The notes beneath the pieces were generated by a model, which worked only from the letters and a program-made list of their open reading frames with translations, was not told the DNA's origin and searched no databases. A DNA stretch of 52,027 nt, from the NCBI GenBank assembly GCA_016788825.1, contig JAEUSD010000007.1:1-52027 (forward strand). Direction: 5' to 3'. Every line of letters starts with the position of its first letter. Position 1 is the stretch's first letter. Made by a program: the position numbers and the translations under genes. This document shows positions 16,567-23,879 of the stretch, in pieces. The stretch comes from Candidatus Doudnabacteria bacterium (GTDB lineage: Bacteria > Patescibacteriota > Dojkabacteria > J137 > JAEUSD01).

Positions 16567-17952
16567 TCACACAACCAATTGGAAGCTGTTTTTTTCTAGA
16601 GTAGTTTTGGCGCCGGCAACTATTAACGGATATCTCCCAGAATCAGCAACTGCGGCTAACTCATTGGCACCTTGTCTACGCACAAAGCCATCCCCATAAA
16701 GGTACTTTGCACTCGCAACCACATACTTTGCTAGGCTGGGATAAGGGTTATGTTCTAGATACTGCAACTGATTCAGTTGTCTGAGTGTATAAGGTAAGTT
16801 ATGCCTTGCCTCAATGAATAATTTCCAAAGTTTCACCTTGCTAAACAATTGTTGACCCCGCAGCTCTGCCTCCAACACTTCCGAAGTACGGAAGAAACTA
16901 TACGCCGCATCCAGATCGCCTCTCAGCAAAGCCACCAAACCCTTATTCTCGGCGTCGAAATGGGCATCCATTCCGGTCAATCTCCCTGGGTCGAGCCGAG
17001 ACCGAGCAATCCCCGCACTTGTTAAATCTTGAAACCTCGCATAGATAAGGGACAAACGCGTATAGACATGTGCGTGCAATCCTTTTTTGTGAGGCAAAGT
17101 TTTTAACAAATTTAAACAACGTTCTACATAGCGATAACATTGCGCCTGATCGCCTTGCATAGAGTAGAGGCTCGCCAATCGCAAATAGCTTTTGATATAA
17201 GAGGTTGGCTGCTTATCCACAGTAAGCAACTCCATCCCTGCCTCTGACTGACGCAAAGCTTGTGCGAAATCTTCGCGCAAGCCACTCAGAATGCTCAATT
17301 CAGCCCAAGCTGTACTGGCTATTTCCGACTGCGAATGCTGCGTAGCCAAACTAAGTGCTTTGGCAATATATTTCTGTGCAGGTGCTAGCTGGCGCTTATG
17401 GCGCAAATAGATCCCCTTGGTGAGCCACACCTGAGAAAATTCAGGCGCGTCCATCGGACGCGCCACCAACAATTTCTCTGCATCTGCGACCAATTCCTGT
17501 ACTTTATCCAATCGCCCCAGTAGCAGATGCATCCGTGCCAAAGACATCAGCTCCGCAACATTCAACAATTCATACCTATTCTCCAGAACTGCCGCTTTGG
17601 CCTCTAGTCCTCCGCCAACTGCCACATTACGCTGAGGAACCGTCATCTCTAGCCTGGGAGAACTCCGTTCCAAAAACTGCAATAGAGCAATCCGAATCAA
17701 AGCGCTTAGACTTAATCCATACTGAGATTGCCAGGCTAACAACACGCGGAGGGCCGCAGCGTCTACCCGAAAATTAAATGTGGTGCTGCGGCCCTCATAA
17801 AACCGCCTTTGCAACGCCACATTCAGTTCACTCGCCCCCAAGATTATCTGCCTCAACAACTTTGCTTTGGTCATTCCCGATCGTTTCGCATAAGATACAA
17901 AAGCATCGGCCAAGCCTTGGTCTAGTTGGAAGTTCACGCGTTTATACGCCAT
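16567..17952 (-). CDS. Ribbon-helix-helix plus TPR-like repeat protein, putative regulator
   Basis: 461 aa. The N-terminus holds two ribbon-helix-helix-like units: a beta strand KRVNFQLDQGLADAF with helices up to residue 45, then TTFNFRVDAAALRVL with helices up to about 93. From residue 125 onward come helical hairpins typical of TPR-type repeats (AELMSLARMHLLLGRLDKV, LRLASLYSMQGDQAQ). Inference: a DNA-binding regulator with a protein- or peptide-sensing repeat domain. A TATAAT 5 nt upstream fixes the start, and a 27-nt inverted repeat lies in the divergent intergenic region to the XRE gene. It contains a 12-bp inverted repeat at 17749-17796. Confidence 0.62.
   Translation of the reverse strand: MAYKRVNFQLDQGLADAFVSYAKRSGMTKAKLLRQIILGASELNVALQRRFYEGRSTTFNFRVDAAALRVLLAWQSQYGLSLSALIRIALLQFLERSSPRLEMTVPQRNVAVGGGLEAKAAVLENRYELLNVAELMSLARMHLLLGRLDKVQELVADAEKLLVARPMDAPEFSQVWLTKGIYLRHKRQLAPAQKYIAKALSLATQHSQSEIASTAWAELSILSGLREDFAQALRQSEAGMELLTVDKQPTSYIKSYLRLASLYSMQGDQAQCYRYVERCLNLLKTLPHKKGLHAHVYTRLSLIYARFQDLTSAGIARSRLDPGRLTGMDAHFDAENKGLVALLRGDLDAAYSFFRTSEVLEAELRGQQLFSKVKLWKLFIEARHNLPYTLRQLNQLQYLEHNPYPSLAKYVVASAKYLYGDGFVRRQGANELAAVADSGRYPLIVAGAKTTLEKNSFQLVV
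17749..17796. repeat. Intragenic inverted repeat, 12-bp perfect arms, 24-nt loop
   Basis: Arms 17749-17760 (gagggccgcagc) and 17785-17796 are exact complements, in the region coding for the second ribbon-helix-helix-like unit. Confidence 0.65.
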
Positions 17953-17957
17953 ATTTG

Positions 17958-17963
17958 ATTATA
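17958..17963 (-). promoter_or_regulatory. -10 box of the RHH-TPR gene, leaderless spacing
   Basis: Perfect TATAAT on the minus strand, 5 nt before the ATG at 17952. Confidence 0.72.
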
Positions 17964-17976
17964 TAGCCACATATTC

Positions 17977-18003
17977 AAAATGACACAATTTTTGTGTCAT
18001 TTT
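17977..18003. promoter_or_regulatory. 27-nt inverted repeat, candidate operator between divergent regulators
   Basis: Perfect 11-nt arms (17977-17987 and 17993-18003, core TGACACA/TGTGTCA) around ATTTT. It lies between the divergent starts at 17952 and 18056, about 25 nt upstream of the minus-strand start. That position suits an operator better than a terminator, although the T-rich 3' arm resembles one. Confidence 0.55.
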
Positions 18004-18055
18004 TTAACTAACACCGCTTAGCACATTAAAATTAATAAATCCTTAAATTACTTCT

Positions 18056-18313
18056 ATGTCCACATATATTGAAATAACCTACAAGCAAGGAAGTATTCTC
18101 CGTATCCTGCGTAAACAGCGTGGTATCAGCCAGCTCAATCTCGAGGCTCAGGCCCAGCTCTCACCTGGGAGCATCTCTCGGATTGAGAATAATAAAACAA
18201 ACCCTACCAAAGAGACACTTTTCAAATTAGCGATAATCCTCCAATTATCTCGCGAAGAGATCGTCGATCTCTTCGCCATCAACGAGCTCCTCAAGATCCA
18301 ACCTACCCATTGA
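18056..18313 (+). CDS. Small XRE-family HTH regulator
   Basis: 85 aa. A single Cro/C1-type helix-turn-helix: LRILRKQRGISQLNLE, then SPGSISRIENNKTNPTKETLFKL. It has no further domain beyond a short C-terminal helix. It shares the SPGSISRIEN/KxNPxKET recognition region with the two larger XRE proteins at 21939 and 22696, so the three may bind related sites. A TTGTAT-N4-ATACAA inverted repeat lies 18 nt after its stop. Confidence 0.85.
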   Translation: MSTYIEITYKQGSILRILRKQRGISQLNLEAQAQLSPGSISRIENNKTNPTKETLFKLAIILQLSREEIVDLFAINELLKIQPTH

Positions 18314-18330
18314 TAAAATTCCCTCAAAAT

Positions 18331-18346
18331 TTGTATTGTGATACAA
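18331..18346. promoter_or_regulatory. TTGTAT-N4-ATACAA inverted repeat, copy 1
   Basis: Perfect 6-nt arms with 4-nt spacer tgtg, between the small XRE gene and the small ORF at 18396. The same arms and spacer length recur at 21867-21882 upstream of the XRE pair. Confidence 0.5.
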
Positions 18347-18395
18347 TGCGGCCCACGCCCCGAAATGATATAACTGAGTATTTAACAATACCGTT

Positions 18396-18560
18396 ATGCT
18401 TACCATCCAAATTCAGAACGGCCAAAAAGGCTGGTACACTGTCCAAGTGTTCAAAGATAAGAAGCTTGTCGCTACACGCGAGATCCGCACGAACAACTAC
18501 TTAGAGATCTTTGAATCACTCGAACCACTTCTCAAGTGTTGCAGCGAAGCAAGGGTATAG
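18396..18560 (+). CDS. Small ORF, 54 aa, unknown
   Basis: ATG at 18396, stop at 18558-18560. The peptide begins MLTIQIQNGQKGWYTVQVFKD and continues with alternating hydrophobic and polar residues, as in a small beta-strand protein, then LEIFESLEPLLKCC. Composition looks protein-like rather than random. It lies 50 nt after the TTGTAT inverted repeat and 62 nt before the ABC permease start. A 17-nt inverted repeat (18581-18597, ttctag and ctagaa arms) separates it from that operon. No family recognised. Confidence 0.45.
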   Translation: MLTIQIQNGQKGWYTVQVFKDKKLVATREIRTNNYLEIFESLEPLLKCCSEARV

Positions 18561-18622
18561 TGCTATTGTTTGTGGAACACTTCTAGTATTGCTAGAATTT
18601 ACCTCGTTCTCTTCTAGACAAC

Positions 18623-19402
18623 ATGTCCAAATATGTTTTCTTATTGAAAACCCAATTAAGTCAGATCGCTACTTACCGAGAAGATCTCGTGTTTAACTGG
18701 CTCTTTAAACTATTCCAAATGTTAGTCGTCTACGCATTATGGAGCATTAGTCAACAAGAACCAGAGGAGCTCTCACGTTTATTTGTCTACTACACACTAT
18801 TTTTCTTATTCTTCGATAGTTTCACTACTGCGAAAATATCTCGATGGATGAGCAAGGACATTATGAGTGGGAATTTAAGTACCTACTTACTCAAGCCAAT
18901 CAATTACCCAATCACTCTTTGGATTAAGCAAATCGCACTCATCGTAGCTAGAGTAATAATCCCCATAGTTTTATTCCTAATTTTTCTATTCATTAGGCCA
19001 GACATCGCAGCCCCCAGTTCAATAATTAACTTAGTAGTCTTTATAATCAGCACGATAATGTGCATGGTTATATGGAATCTATTTGTTACCATAATTGGAC
19101 TCTTTTCCTTCTGGATTAACGAAGTATCACAATTACAAAATGTTATAAACTTACTACTAAATATTGTTATCGGACGCTATATACCTCTATATCTATTCCC
19201 TGAGAATCTGCAAAATCTTATTGCACTTACACCAGCAAATTATTTAGGAGGATTTCAGATTCAAGCATACCAAGGGTTTGCGACAAGCGAACAAATTGTA
19301 CAAGGATTCTTCGTAATGAGTATATGGACGCTTGTATTTACTATCTTCGCTTGGTTTCTATATAGCAAAGGTGTGAAAGTTTATGAAGCCAATGGCAGCT
19401 AA
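18623..19402 (+). CDS. ABC-2 type transporter permease, subunit 1
   Basis: 259 aa with six hydrophobic segments. The N-terminus contains TQLSQIATYREDLVFNWLF, and the gene lies in the order permease-permease-ATPase typical of the COG4587/COG3694/COG4586 exporters. Residues around IALTPANYLGGFQIQAYQG match the conserved end of the COG4587 family. It precedes the second permease by 3 nt, so both are cotranscribed. The transported substrate is unknown. Codon use is more AT-rich than in the housekeeping genes. Confidence 0.85.
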   Translation: MSKYVFLLKTQLSQIATYREDLVFNWLFKLFQMLVVYALWSISQQEPEELSRLFVYYTLFFLFFDSFTTAKISRWMSKDIMSGNLSTYLLKPINYPITLWIKQIALIVARVIIPIVLFLIFLFIRPDIAAPSSIINLVVFIISTIMCMVIWNLFVTIIGLFSFWINEVSQLQNVINLLLNIVIGRYIPLYLFPENLQNLIALTPANYLGGFQIQAYQGFATSEQIVQGFFVMSIWTLVFTIFAWFLYSKGVKVYEANGS

Positions 19403-19405
19403 AAA

Positions 19406-20194
19406 ATGATTAAATATCTCAAAATATACAAACTATTTTTTAAGAATTCACTTGCACTACTTGCCAGCCACAGATTCAACTTACTAATGTCAGCTATTGC
19501 GAACATTGTCTGGACGTTTGGTCAAATTGTCTCATTACAATTCCTCTTCACAAGAATTGACTCTTTTGAGGGGTGGAGTATAAACGATATGGTACTGCTG
19601 CTTGGCTTCGGTCAATTATTCGTATACATAATGTTTGTATTGTACTTCAACAATCATGGTGAATTACAGACAAAGATTCTCGAAGGCGAACTTGATACAC
19701 TGCTTTTGAAACCTGTAAGCACACAATTTTTTATTTCATTTCAAAACGTTTTGATTGCGCAGATAATTCCTTTGTTTATTGCAGTGGCTCCATTGATCGT
19801 GATAGGTATTCGCGATTTACGCGCCCTCTCGGTCCATGATGTACTTTTCTCCATCATTGTACTTCTAATCGGTATGATCGTGATGTATCTGCTTAGTTTA
19901 AGTCTTTCAGGGTTAAATTTCTTCACTGACAACGCCACAGCTATAAGAGATATGGTTATGAATACAACAGATATGAGCAGGATCCCCCTTACATTTTTTC
20001 CTAACCCCATACAACTTGTTTTCGTTTTTTTTATTCCCCTAGCATTTGTTACCTACTACCCCACACTCATTTTGAAATCACCCCAAAACATGTTTTTGAT
20101 CTTAGGACTAGAAATATTTACCCTGATTGTATTCTACTTCATATCTCAATTCATTTGGAAGAAAGGACTACAACGATACTCGGGAGTAGCTTAG
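19406..20194 (+). CDS. ABC-2 type transporter permease, subunit 2
   Basis: 262 aa with six hydrophobic segments; COG3694-like. The stretch GELDTLLLKPVSTQFFIS is typical of this family, and the protein ends IWKKGLQRYSGVA as in relatives. It forms the heteromeric channel with the preceding permease. It begins 3 nt after that gene without a ribosome-binding site and is followed 21 nt later by the ATPase. Confidence 0.87.
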   Translation: MIKYLKIYKLFFKNSLALLASHRFNLLMSAIANIVWTFGQIVSLQFLFTRIDSFEGWSINDMVLLLGFGQLFVYIMFVLYFNNHGELQTKILEGELDTLLLKPVSTQFFISFQNVLIAQIIPLFIAVAPLIVIGIRDLRALSVHDVLFSIIVLLIGMIVMYLLSLSLSGLNFFTDNATAIRDMVMNTTDMSRIPLTFFPNPIQLVFVFFIPLAFVTYYPTLILKSPQNMFLILGLEIFTLIVFYFISQFIWKKGLQRYSGVA

Positions 20195-20215
20195 CTTAAT
20201 CATTAACCTAACATT

Positions 20216-21199
20216 ATGGAGGCAATCATAAAAGTTCAGAATCTTAAGAAAAGTTTCAAGCAGTACAAAAAGGAGCCGGGTTTGAAGGGGACTCTAAAAG
20301 GCATTTTCAAACGCCAATTTTTTGAGGTAAATGCAGTGAATGATATAAGTTTCGAAATAGAACCTGGAGAGTTTGTGGGTTTCATCGGCCCTAATGGCGC
20401 GGGAAAGACTACCACATTAAAAATGTTATCTGGAATTCTGTACCCATCTTCGGGAGAGATTTCAGTTGCTGGGCATATCCCTCAAAAAAGAGAAACTCAA
20501 TTTCTGAAAAGCATCTCCTTAGTAATGGGACAAAAATCTCAATTGTGGTGGGATTTACCTGCGATGGATGGCTTCATTCTGAATAAAGAAATCTACGAGG
20601 TCGATGATAATGACTTTAAATTCCTTATAAATGAACTTGCGGAGTTACTGGAGGTAAAGGACCTCCTTAAGATACCGGTACGAAAATTATCTTTAGGACA
20701 GAGAATGAAATGCGAATTAATGGCATCGTTGATACATAGGCCAAAGGTCTTATTCCTCGATGAACCAACTATAGGGCTAGATATTGTCGTACAAAAGCGT
20801 ATCAGAGAGTTTTTCAACTACTATAACCAAAAAAGTAAAACCACAGTCTTATTAACATCACACTATATGGAAGATGTAGCAGAGCTCTGCAAGCGCGTAA
20901 TTATTATTAATCATGGGTCAAAGATATACGACGGGACTCTTGAGGAGCTAACCCGTAAATATGCAAATAATAAGTACCTAAAACTTATCTTCAATCGTCC
21001 TGTAGAATTGGCTGATCTTGCCAAGTTTGGAGAGGTGATCGAGAGAGATAAGGATGGACTGAAAGGTACTATCTCCGTGAGTCGCGAATCACACACAAAA
21101 GTTGCTTCCGGTTTACTTGAAAGTCTGCCAGTTGATGATTTAGATATCTCCGAAGTTGAGCTGGAGGATATAGTGACTAAGATTTTCCAGGAAAGATAA
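20216..21199 (+). CDS. ABC transporter ATP-binding protein (COG4586 type)
   Basis: 327 aa. Walker A GPNGAGKTT at 58-66, Q-loop region near VMGQKSQLWWD, signature LSLGQRMKCEL near 158, Walker B LFLDEPTIGLD near 178, and the H-loop in LLTSHYMED. The long segment before the ABC core (FKQYKKEPGLKGTLKGIF) is characteristic of COG4586. It energises the two upstream permeases. The C-terminal 90 residues form the accessory domain seen in exporters. No terminator is evident after the stop. Confidence 0.93.
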   Translation: MEAIIKVQNLKKSFKQYKKEPGLKGTLKGIFKRQFFEVNAVNDISFEIEPGEFVGFIGPNGAGKTTTLKMLSGILYPSSGEISVAGHIPQKRETQFLKSISLVMGQKSQLWWDLPAMDGFILNKEIYEVDDNDFKFLINELAELLEVKDLLKIPVRKLSLGQRMKCELMASLIHRPKVLFLDEPTIGLDIVVQKRIREFFNYYNQKSKTTVLLTSHYMEDVAELCKRVIIINHGSKIYDGTLEELTRKYANNKYLKLIFNRPVELADLAKFGEVIERDKDGLKGTISVSRESHTKVASGLLESLPVDDLDISEVELEDIVTKIFQER

Positions 21200-21265
21200 C
21201 CGAGTTAACTATCGTGAGTAAACTCAAACATCACTTATATTGCAGTACACATCCCGGCATCCCCC

Positions 21266-21805
21266 TCAATCCGCACTAAAATAGTAGCCCGACTGGCCCT
21301 TGGAGATATCAGACCTTAGATTCTCAAAATACGGACGCCATTTAACCAAGTTCCGATACAAAGCATGAGCTAACGCCCAGATCCACGGTTTGGTCATTTG
21401 CGTCTTACTCCAAGACTGCCGCCAGGCAGCCTCCCAAGGGTTTGTCTCAATGATCACCATCGGCAATGTCGTCAAACTGAGGCTAGACTTAAGTAATGAA
21501 ATCCCCTCGATAATTGCAGGTTCTGGGTCTCGCAAAGCGATATCCAACATGAGTTCATTTTTATGGACCTCATAGAGCACCTTATTTGTCTTCTTCAAGT
21601 ACTGAATCCGTTTTAACTCATCATCCAGATGGACTACTTTCACACCTGTGACCTCGCCTAGTTTAGTAGAGAAAGTAGTTTTACCTGCACCACAGTAGCC
21701 AACCACAAACAGTTTATCGCCGCTCAAGCCATTAAACCGAGCCTTGAGACCAAGCTCTTGGATGACACTGATGATGTGCTTCATTTGAAATCTACTATCT
21801 TGCAT
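21266..21805 (-). CDS. Small P-loop kinase-like protein
   Basis: 179 aa. Walker A GYCGAGKTTFS at about 38-48, then a nucleoside/adenylate-kinase-like VVHLDDE, and IIEGISLL and MVIIETNPWEAAWRQSW in the positions of later core strands and the Arg-rich lid. The layout resembles AAA kinases and topology-modulation FlaR-like proteins, but the substrate cannot be assigned. The ATG at 21805 lies 7 nt after a TATTAT box. A 14-nt palindrome (21831-21844) covers its expected -35 region, suggesting repressor control. Confidence 0.65.
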   Translation of the reverse strand: MQDSRFQMKHIISVIQELGLKARFNGLSGDKLFVVGYCGAGKTTFSTKLGEVTGVKVVHLDDELKRIQYLKKTNKVLYEVHKNELMLDIALRDPEPAIIEGISLLKSSLSLTTLPMVIIETNPWEAAWRQSWSKTQMTKPWIWALAHALYRNLVKWRPYFENLRSDISKGQSGYYFSAD

Positions 21806-21812
21806 GTTTGTG

Positions 21813-21844
21813 ATAATATTCCCAATATTCTATATTCGAATATA
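21813..21844 (-). promoter_or_regulatory. Kinase promoter with a 14-nt palindrome at -35
   Basis: TATTAT on the minus strand at 21813-21818 lies 7 nt before the ATG at 21805. The perfect palindrome tatattcgaatata at 21831-21844 lies where the -35 region would be, so a bound regulator would block it. Confidence 0.5.
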
Positions 21845-21866
21845 CCATTTATCGACAAACCTCGCG

Positions 21867-21882
21867 TTGTATTACAATACAA
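21867..21882. promoter_or_regulatory. TTGTAT-N4-ATACAA inverted repeat, copy 2
   Basis: Same arms and spacing as the copy at 18331-18346, here with spacer taca. It lies 72 nt upstream of the first of the two XRE-sensor genes. Candidate operator for the XRE family in this region. Confidence 0.55.
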
Positions 21883-21938
21883 ATTTTGTCATTTTCTTTG
21901 TAGTTTTTCGCACTTTTCATGCTAAAATCATCCTATAG

Positions 21939-22703
21939 ATGTCGTTATATATGACAGACACCGCCAACAACACTCAAAATCTTCCCCTTGGCCAAAAGGT
22001 CCAAAACTTCCGCAAGCGCGCAGGAATAAGCCAACTCGAGCTGGAAACCTTGATCGATGCCGCGCCAGGTAGTATCAGTCGGATAGAGAACGGCAAGGTG
22101 AATCCTAACAAAGAGACCCGTCTCCAGATCATCAACGTGCTAAAACTCAAAGACCGCGAAGCGATCGACCTCATGGAGGTCCTACCTTTGCATCCTACGG
22201 AAGAGGAGATTGCGGCTGCTCGCGCAGAGGCAAAACCTCTACTAGACAACCCCGATGTACTCGGTTACTTAATAGATGAAAATGGGACTGTGTATGATTT
22301 CAGCACCGGGTTCAAAAACACCCTAAAGATATCACCGCAGCAGTTTAAGAGAATGTATGGGAAGCCGCTATTGGAAATAGCCTTATCTCCTGAGTATGGA
22401 GTCTCTCAATACCTCGATCTCGATAAAAATAAAAAGACTCTAGCTGTAGAGATGGTACGCATTTGGAAGGAAGCTCCAGATCTCAAGTTCTCAGACAATA
22501 AATTCATTACTTCACCTATATTTAAAGAGGTTTTGGGACTGACGGAATCTGTGACAGACGAGGATGTTCTCTCAGTTAGAAACAAGAAAGTCTACTTTAT
22601 TATCCAAAACAAAAGAGTGAAAATGGATTACAGTAGGGAACGCCTTAAGGTAAACAGCAGATTTGAGATATTCGAGTATCACAACCCAACACCTTATGAA
22701 TAA
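21939..22703 (+). CDS. XRE regulator with C-terminal ligand-binding-like domain, paralogue A
   Basis: 254 aa. Cro/C1-type HTH at about 18-60 (VQNFRKRAGISQLELE, APGSISRIENGKVNP), a linker, then about 160 residues beginning NPDVLGYLIDENGTVYDF. This arrangement resembles the MmyB-like ligand-binding domain of XRE regulators. An alternative start at 21951 (MTDTANN) cannot be excluded. The next gene starts inside its 3' end, overlapping by 8 nt, so the two are translationally coupled. The HTH codons are nearly identical to those of paralogue B. Confidence 0.82.
   Translation: MSLYMTDTANNTQNLPLGQKVQNFRKRAGISQLELETLIDAAPGSISRIENGKVNPNKETRLQIINVLKLKDREAIDLMEVLPLHPTEEEIAAARAEAKPLLDNPDVLGYLIDENGTVYDFSTGFKNTLKISPQQFKRMYGKPLLEIALSPEYGVSQYLDLDKNKKTLAVEMVRIWKEAPDLKFSDNKFITSPIFKEVLGLTESVTDEDVLSVRNKKVYFIIQNKRVKMDYSRERLKVNSRFEIFEYHNPTPYE
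21990..22117 (+). repeat. Direct repeat, HTH-coding copy A (128 bp)
   Basis: Aligned at an offset of 724 with 22714-22841. Eight differences over 128 bp were counted, all at third codon positions and all synonymous. The flanks on both sides are unalike. Confidence 0.85.
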
Positions 22704-23436
22704 CCTATCGATCGGCCAAAAGGTCCAAAACTTCCGCAAGCGTGCAGGAATAAGCCAACTCGAACTAGAAACCTTGATCGATGCCGCACCTGGGAGTATC
22801 AGTCGGATAGAGAACGGCAAGGTGAATCCTAATAAAGAAACATTGCTCGACATTTGCGATGCACTAAGACTGCCAATATACGAAAGGTTATATGTGATTG
22901 GTGCCAATTATTCCCAGGTGACCACAGAAGAAAGAGAATTGGTACTTGAAAAGCTAGCTTCCACCCTGGCAGACCCAGAATTCTTGGGGTATCTCCTTGA
23001 CGATACTTACTCCGTTTTAGCTATCGGCGCCACATACAAGACCTTCTTAACTCAGCTAGGTGTAGACTCTGACAAGTTATTGGGAAAGAATATGCTAGAA
23101 ATTGTTTTCAATCCTGAGCTGGGAATTCGCAGTGCTATCCCTGAGGCAAGATTTGACCAAATAGCAATAAACTTAATGTCTTTCTTCTACAAAGAGCTAG
23201 GTTTCAGATTAAACGAACCATGGTGGGAGGAACTATTGCTGAGGTTGAAAACATTTCCCAGATTTCAGGAATTGTGGGATTCGATAGAGGATAAGAGCAT
23301 TAATATCTACGCTCCTACGTCGCGAAAAGTGTTTTTCAAACTCGGAGATAATGAGATTGAGACGTCTTATAGCCTAGGGGCTGTGGTTTATGATCCAAGA
23401 TTTACTTTAGTGGAATATAAGCCCCTTCAAAAATAA
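22696..23436 (+). CDS. XRE regulator with C-terminal ligand-binding-like domain, paralogue B
   Basis: 246 aa from the ATG at 22696 (MNNLSIGQKV). An upstream in-frame ATG at 22663 exists, but the chosen start matches the HTH-adjacent start of the paralogue. The HTH is identical over 43 residues (GQKVQNF through NPNKET) to paralogue A. The C-terminal domain (PEFLGYLLDDTYSVLA onward) shares the layout but has diverged. It overlaps the upstream gene by 8 nt. Inference: both proteins recognise the same DNA site but respond to different signals, or they heterodimerise. Confidence 0.82.
   Translation: MNNLSIGQKVQNFRKRAGISQLELETLIDAAPGSISRIENGKVNPNKETLLDICDALRLPIYERLYVIGANYSQVTTEERELVLEKLASTLADPEFLGYLLDDTYSVLAIGATYKTFLTQLGVDSDKLLGKNMLEIVFNPELGIRSAIPEARFDQIAINLMSFFYKELGFRLNEPWWEELLLRLKTFPRFQELWDSIEDKSINIYAPTSRKVFFKLGDNEIETSYSLGAVVYDPRFTLVEYKPLQK
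22714..22841 (+). repeat. Direct repeat, HTH-coding copy B (128 bp)
   Basis: Partner of 21990-22117. Only synonymous differences were seen. Confidence 0.85.
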
Positions 23437-23448
23437 GAATTTTAGGAC

Positions 23449-23477
23449 TTGAATATCCTATAGGTATATTATATAAT
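23449..23477 (+). promoter_or_regulatory. Sigma-70-type promoter
   Basis: TTGAAT at 23449-23454, a 17-nt spacer and perfect TATAAT at 23472-23477, 9 nt before the ATG at 23487. The spacer contains the palindrome cctatagg. Confidence 0.75.
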
Positions 23478-23486
23478 TAACTATAT

Positions 23487-23825
23487 ATGCAACAGCACCT
23501 TCAAAGAAACCTAGAGTTAAGAGACTCAGAAACCGTAGGTGTTTCTGACTTCAGCACGATTTATGATTTATACATGCAGCAGGTTCAAGGACTTGTTAAG
23601 CTCGGTTTTTCACTGACTAGTGATGCCTACTCCATTGGTCACCTGTTTATTGCATCTCTATTAACGAAATGGCAGAAAACAGGAAACATAGAAAAAACAA
23701 TAGCGGTAAGTGTCTTGGTTGGTTTAATAATATTTGTCCTATTTGTTCTTTACGTCAACAACTCTCTAAATATAGACTTAGGTTCACTTGACGCAATAGA
23801 GTTGCAGTATGGGCCAGAGAGTTAA
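23487..23825 (+). CDS. Small single-pass membrane protein, unknown
   Basis: 112 aa. About 65 soluble residues come first, including FSTIYDLYMQQVQGLVKLG, then one strong membrane segment (about 73-93, VSVLVGLIIFVLFVLYV) and a short acidic end. It has no signal peptide, so it is probably a tail-anchored-like protein with the N-terminus inside. No family recognised. It has its own good promoter and is the first of a run of plus-strand genes leading to the histidine kinase. Confidence 0.65.
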   Translation: MQQHLQRNLELRDSETVGVSDFSTIYDLYMQQVQGLVKLGFSLTSDAYSIGHLFIASLLTKWQKTGNIEKTIAVSVLVGLIIFVLFVLYVNNSLNIDLGSLDAIELQYGPES

Positions 23826-23879
23826 ACAGGTATCTTATATGGTATTCTATGAATATAGATAAATCATACTCTCAGAATA

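Noticed and set aside
17213-17221. Exact DnaA box TTATCCACA
   Set aside because: Lies inside a coding sequence; one or two chance matches are expected in 52 kb.
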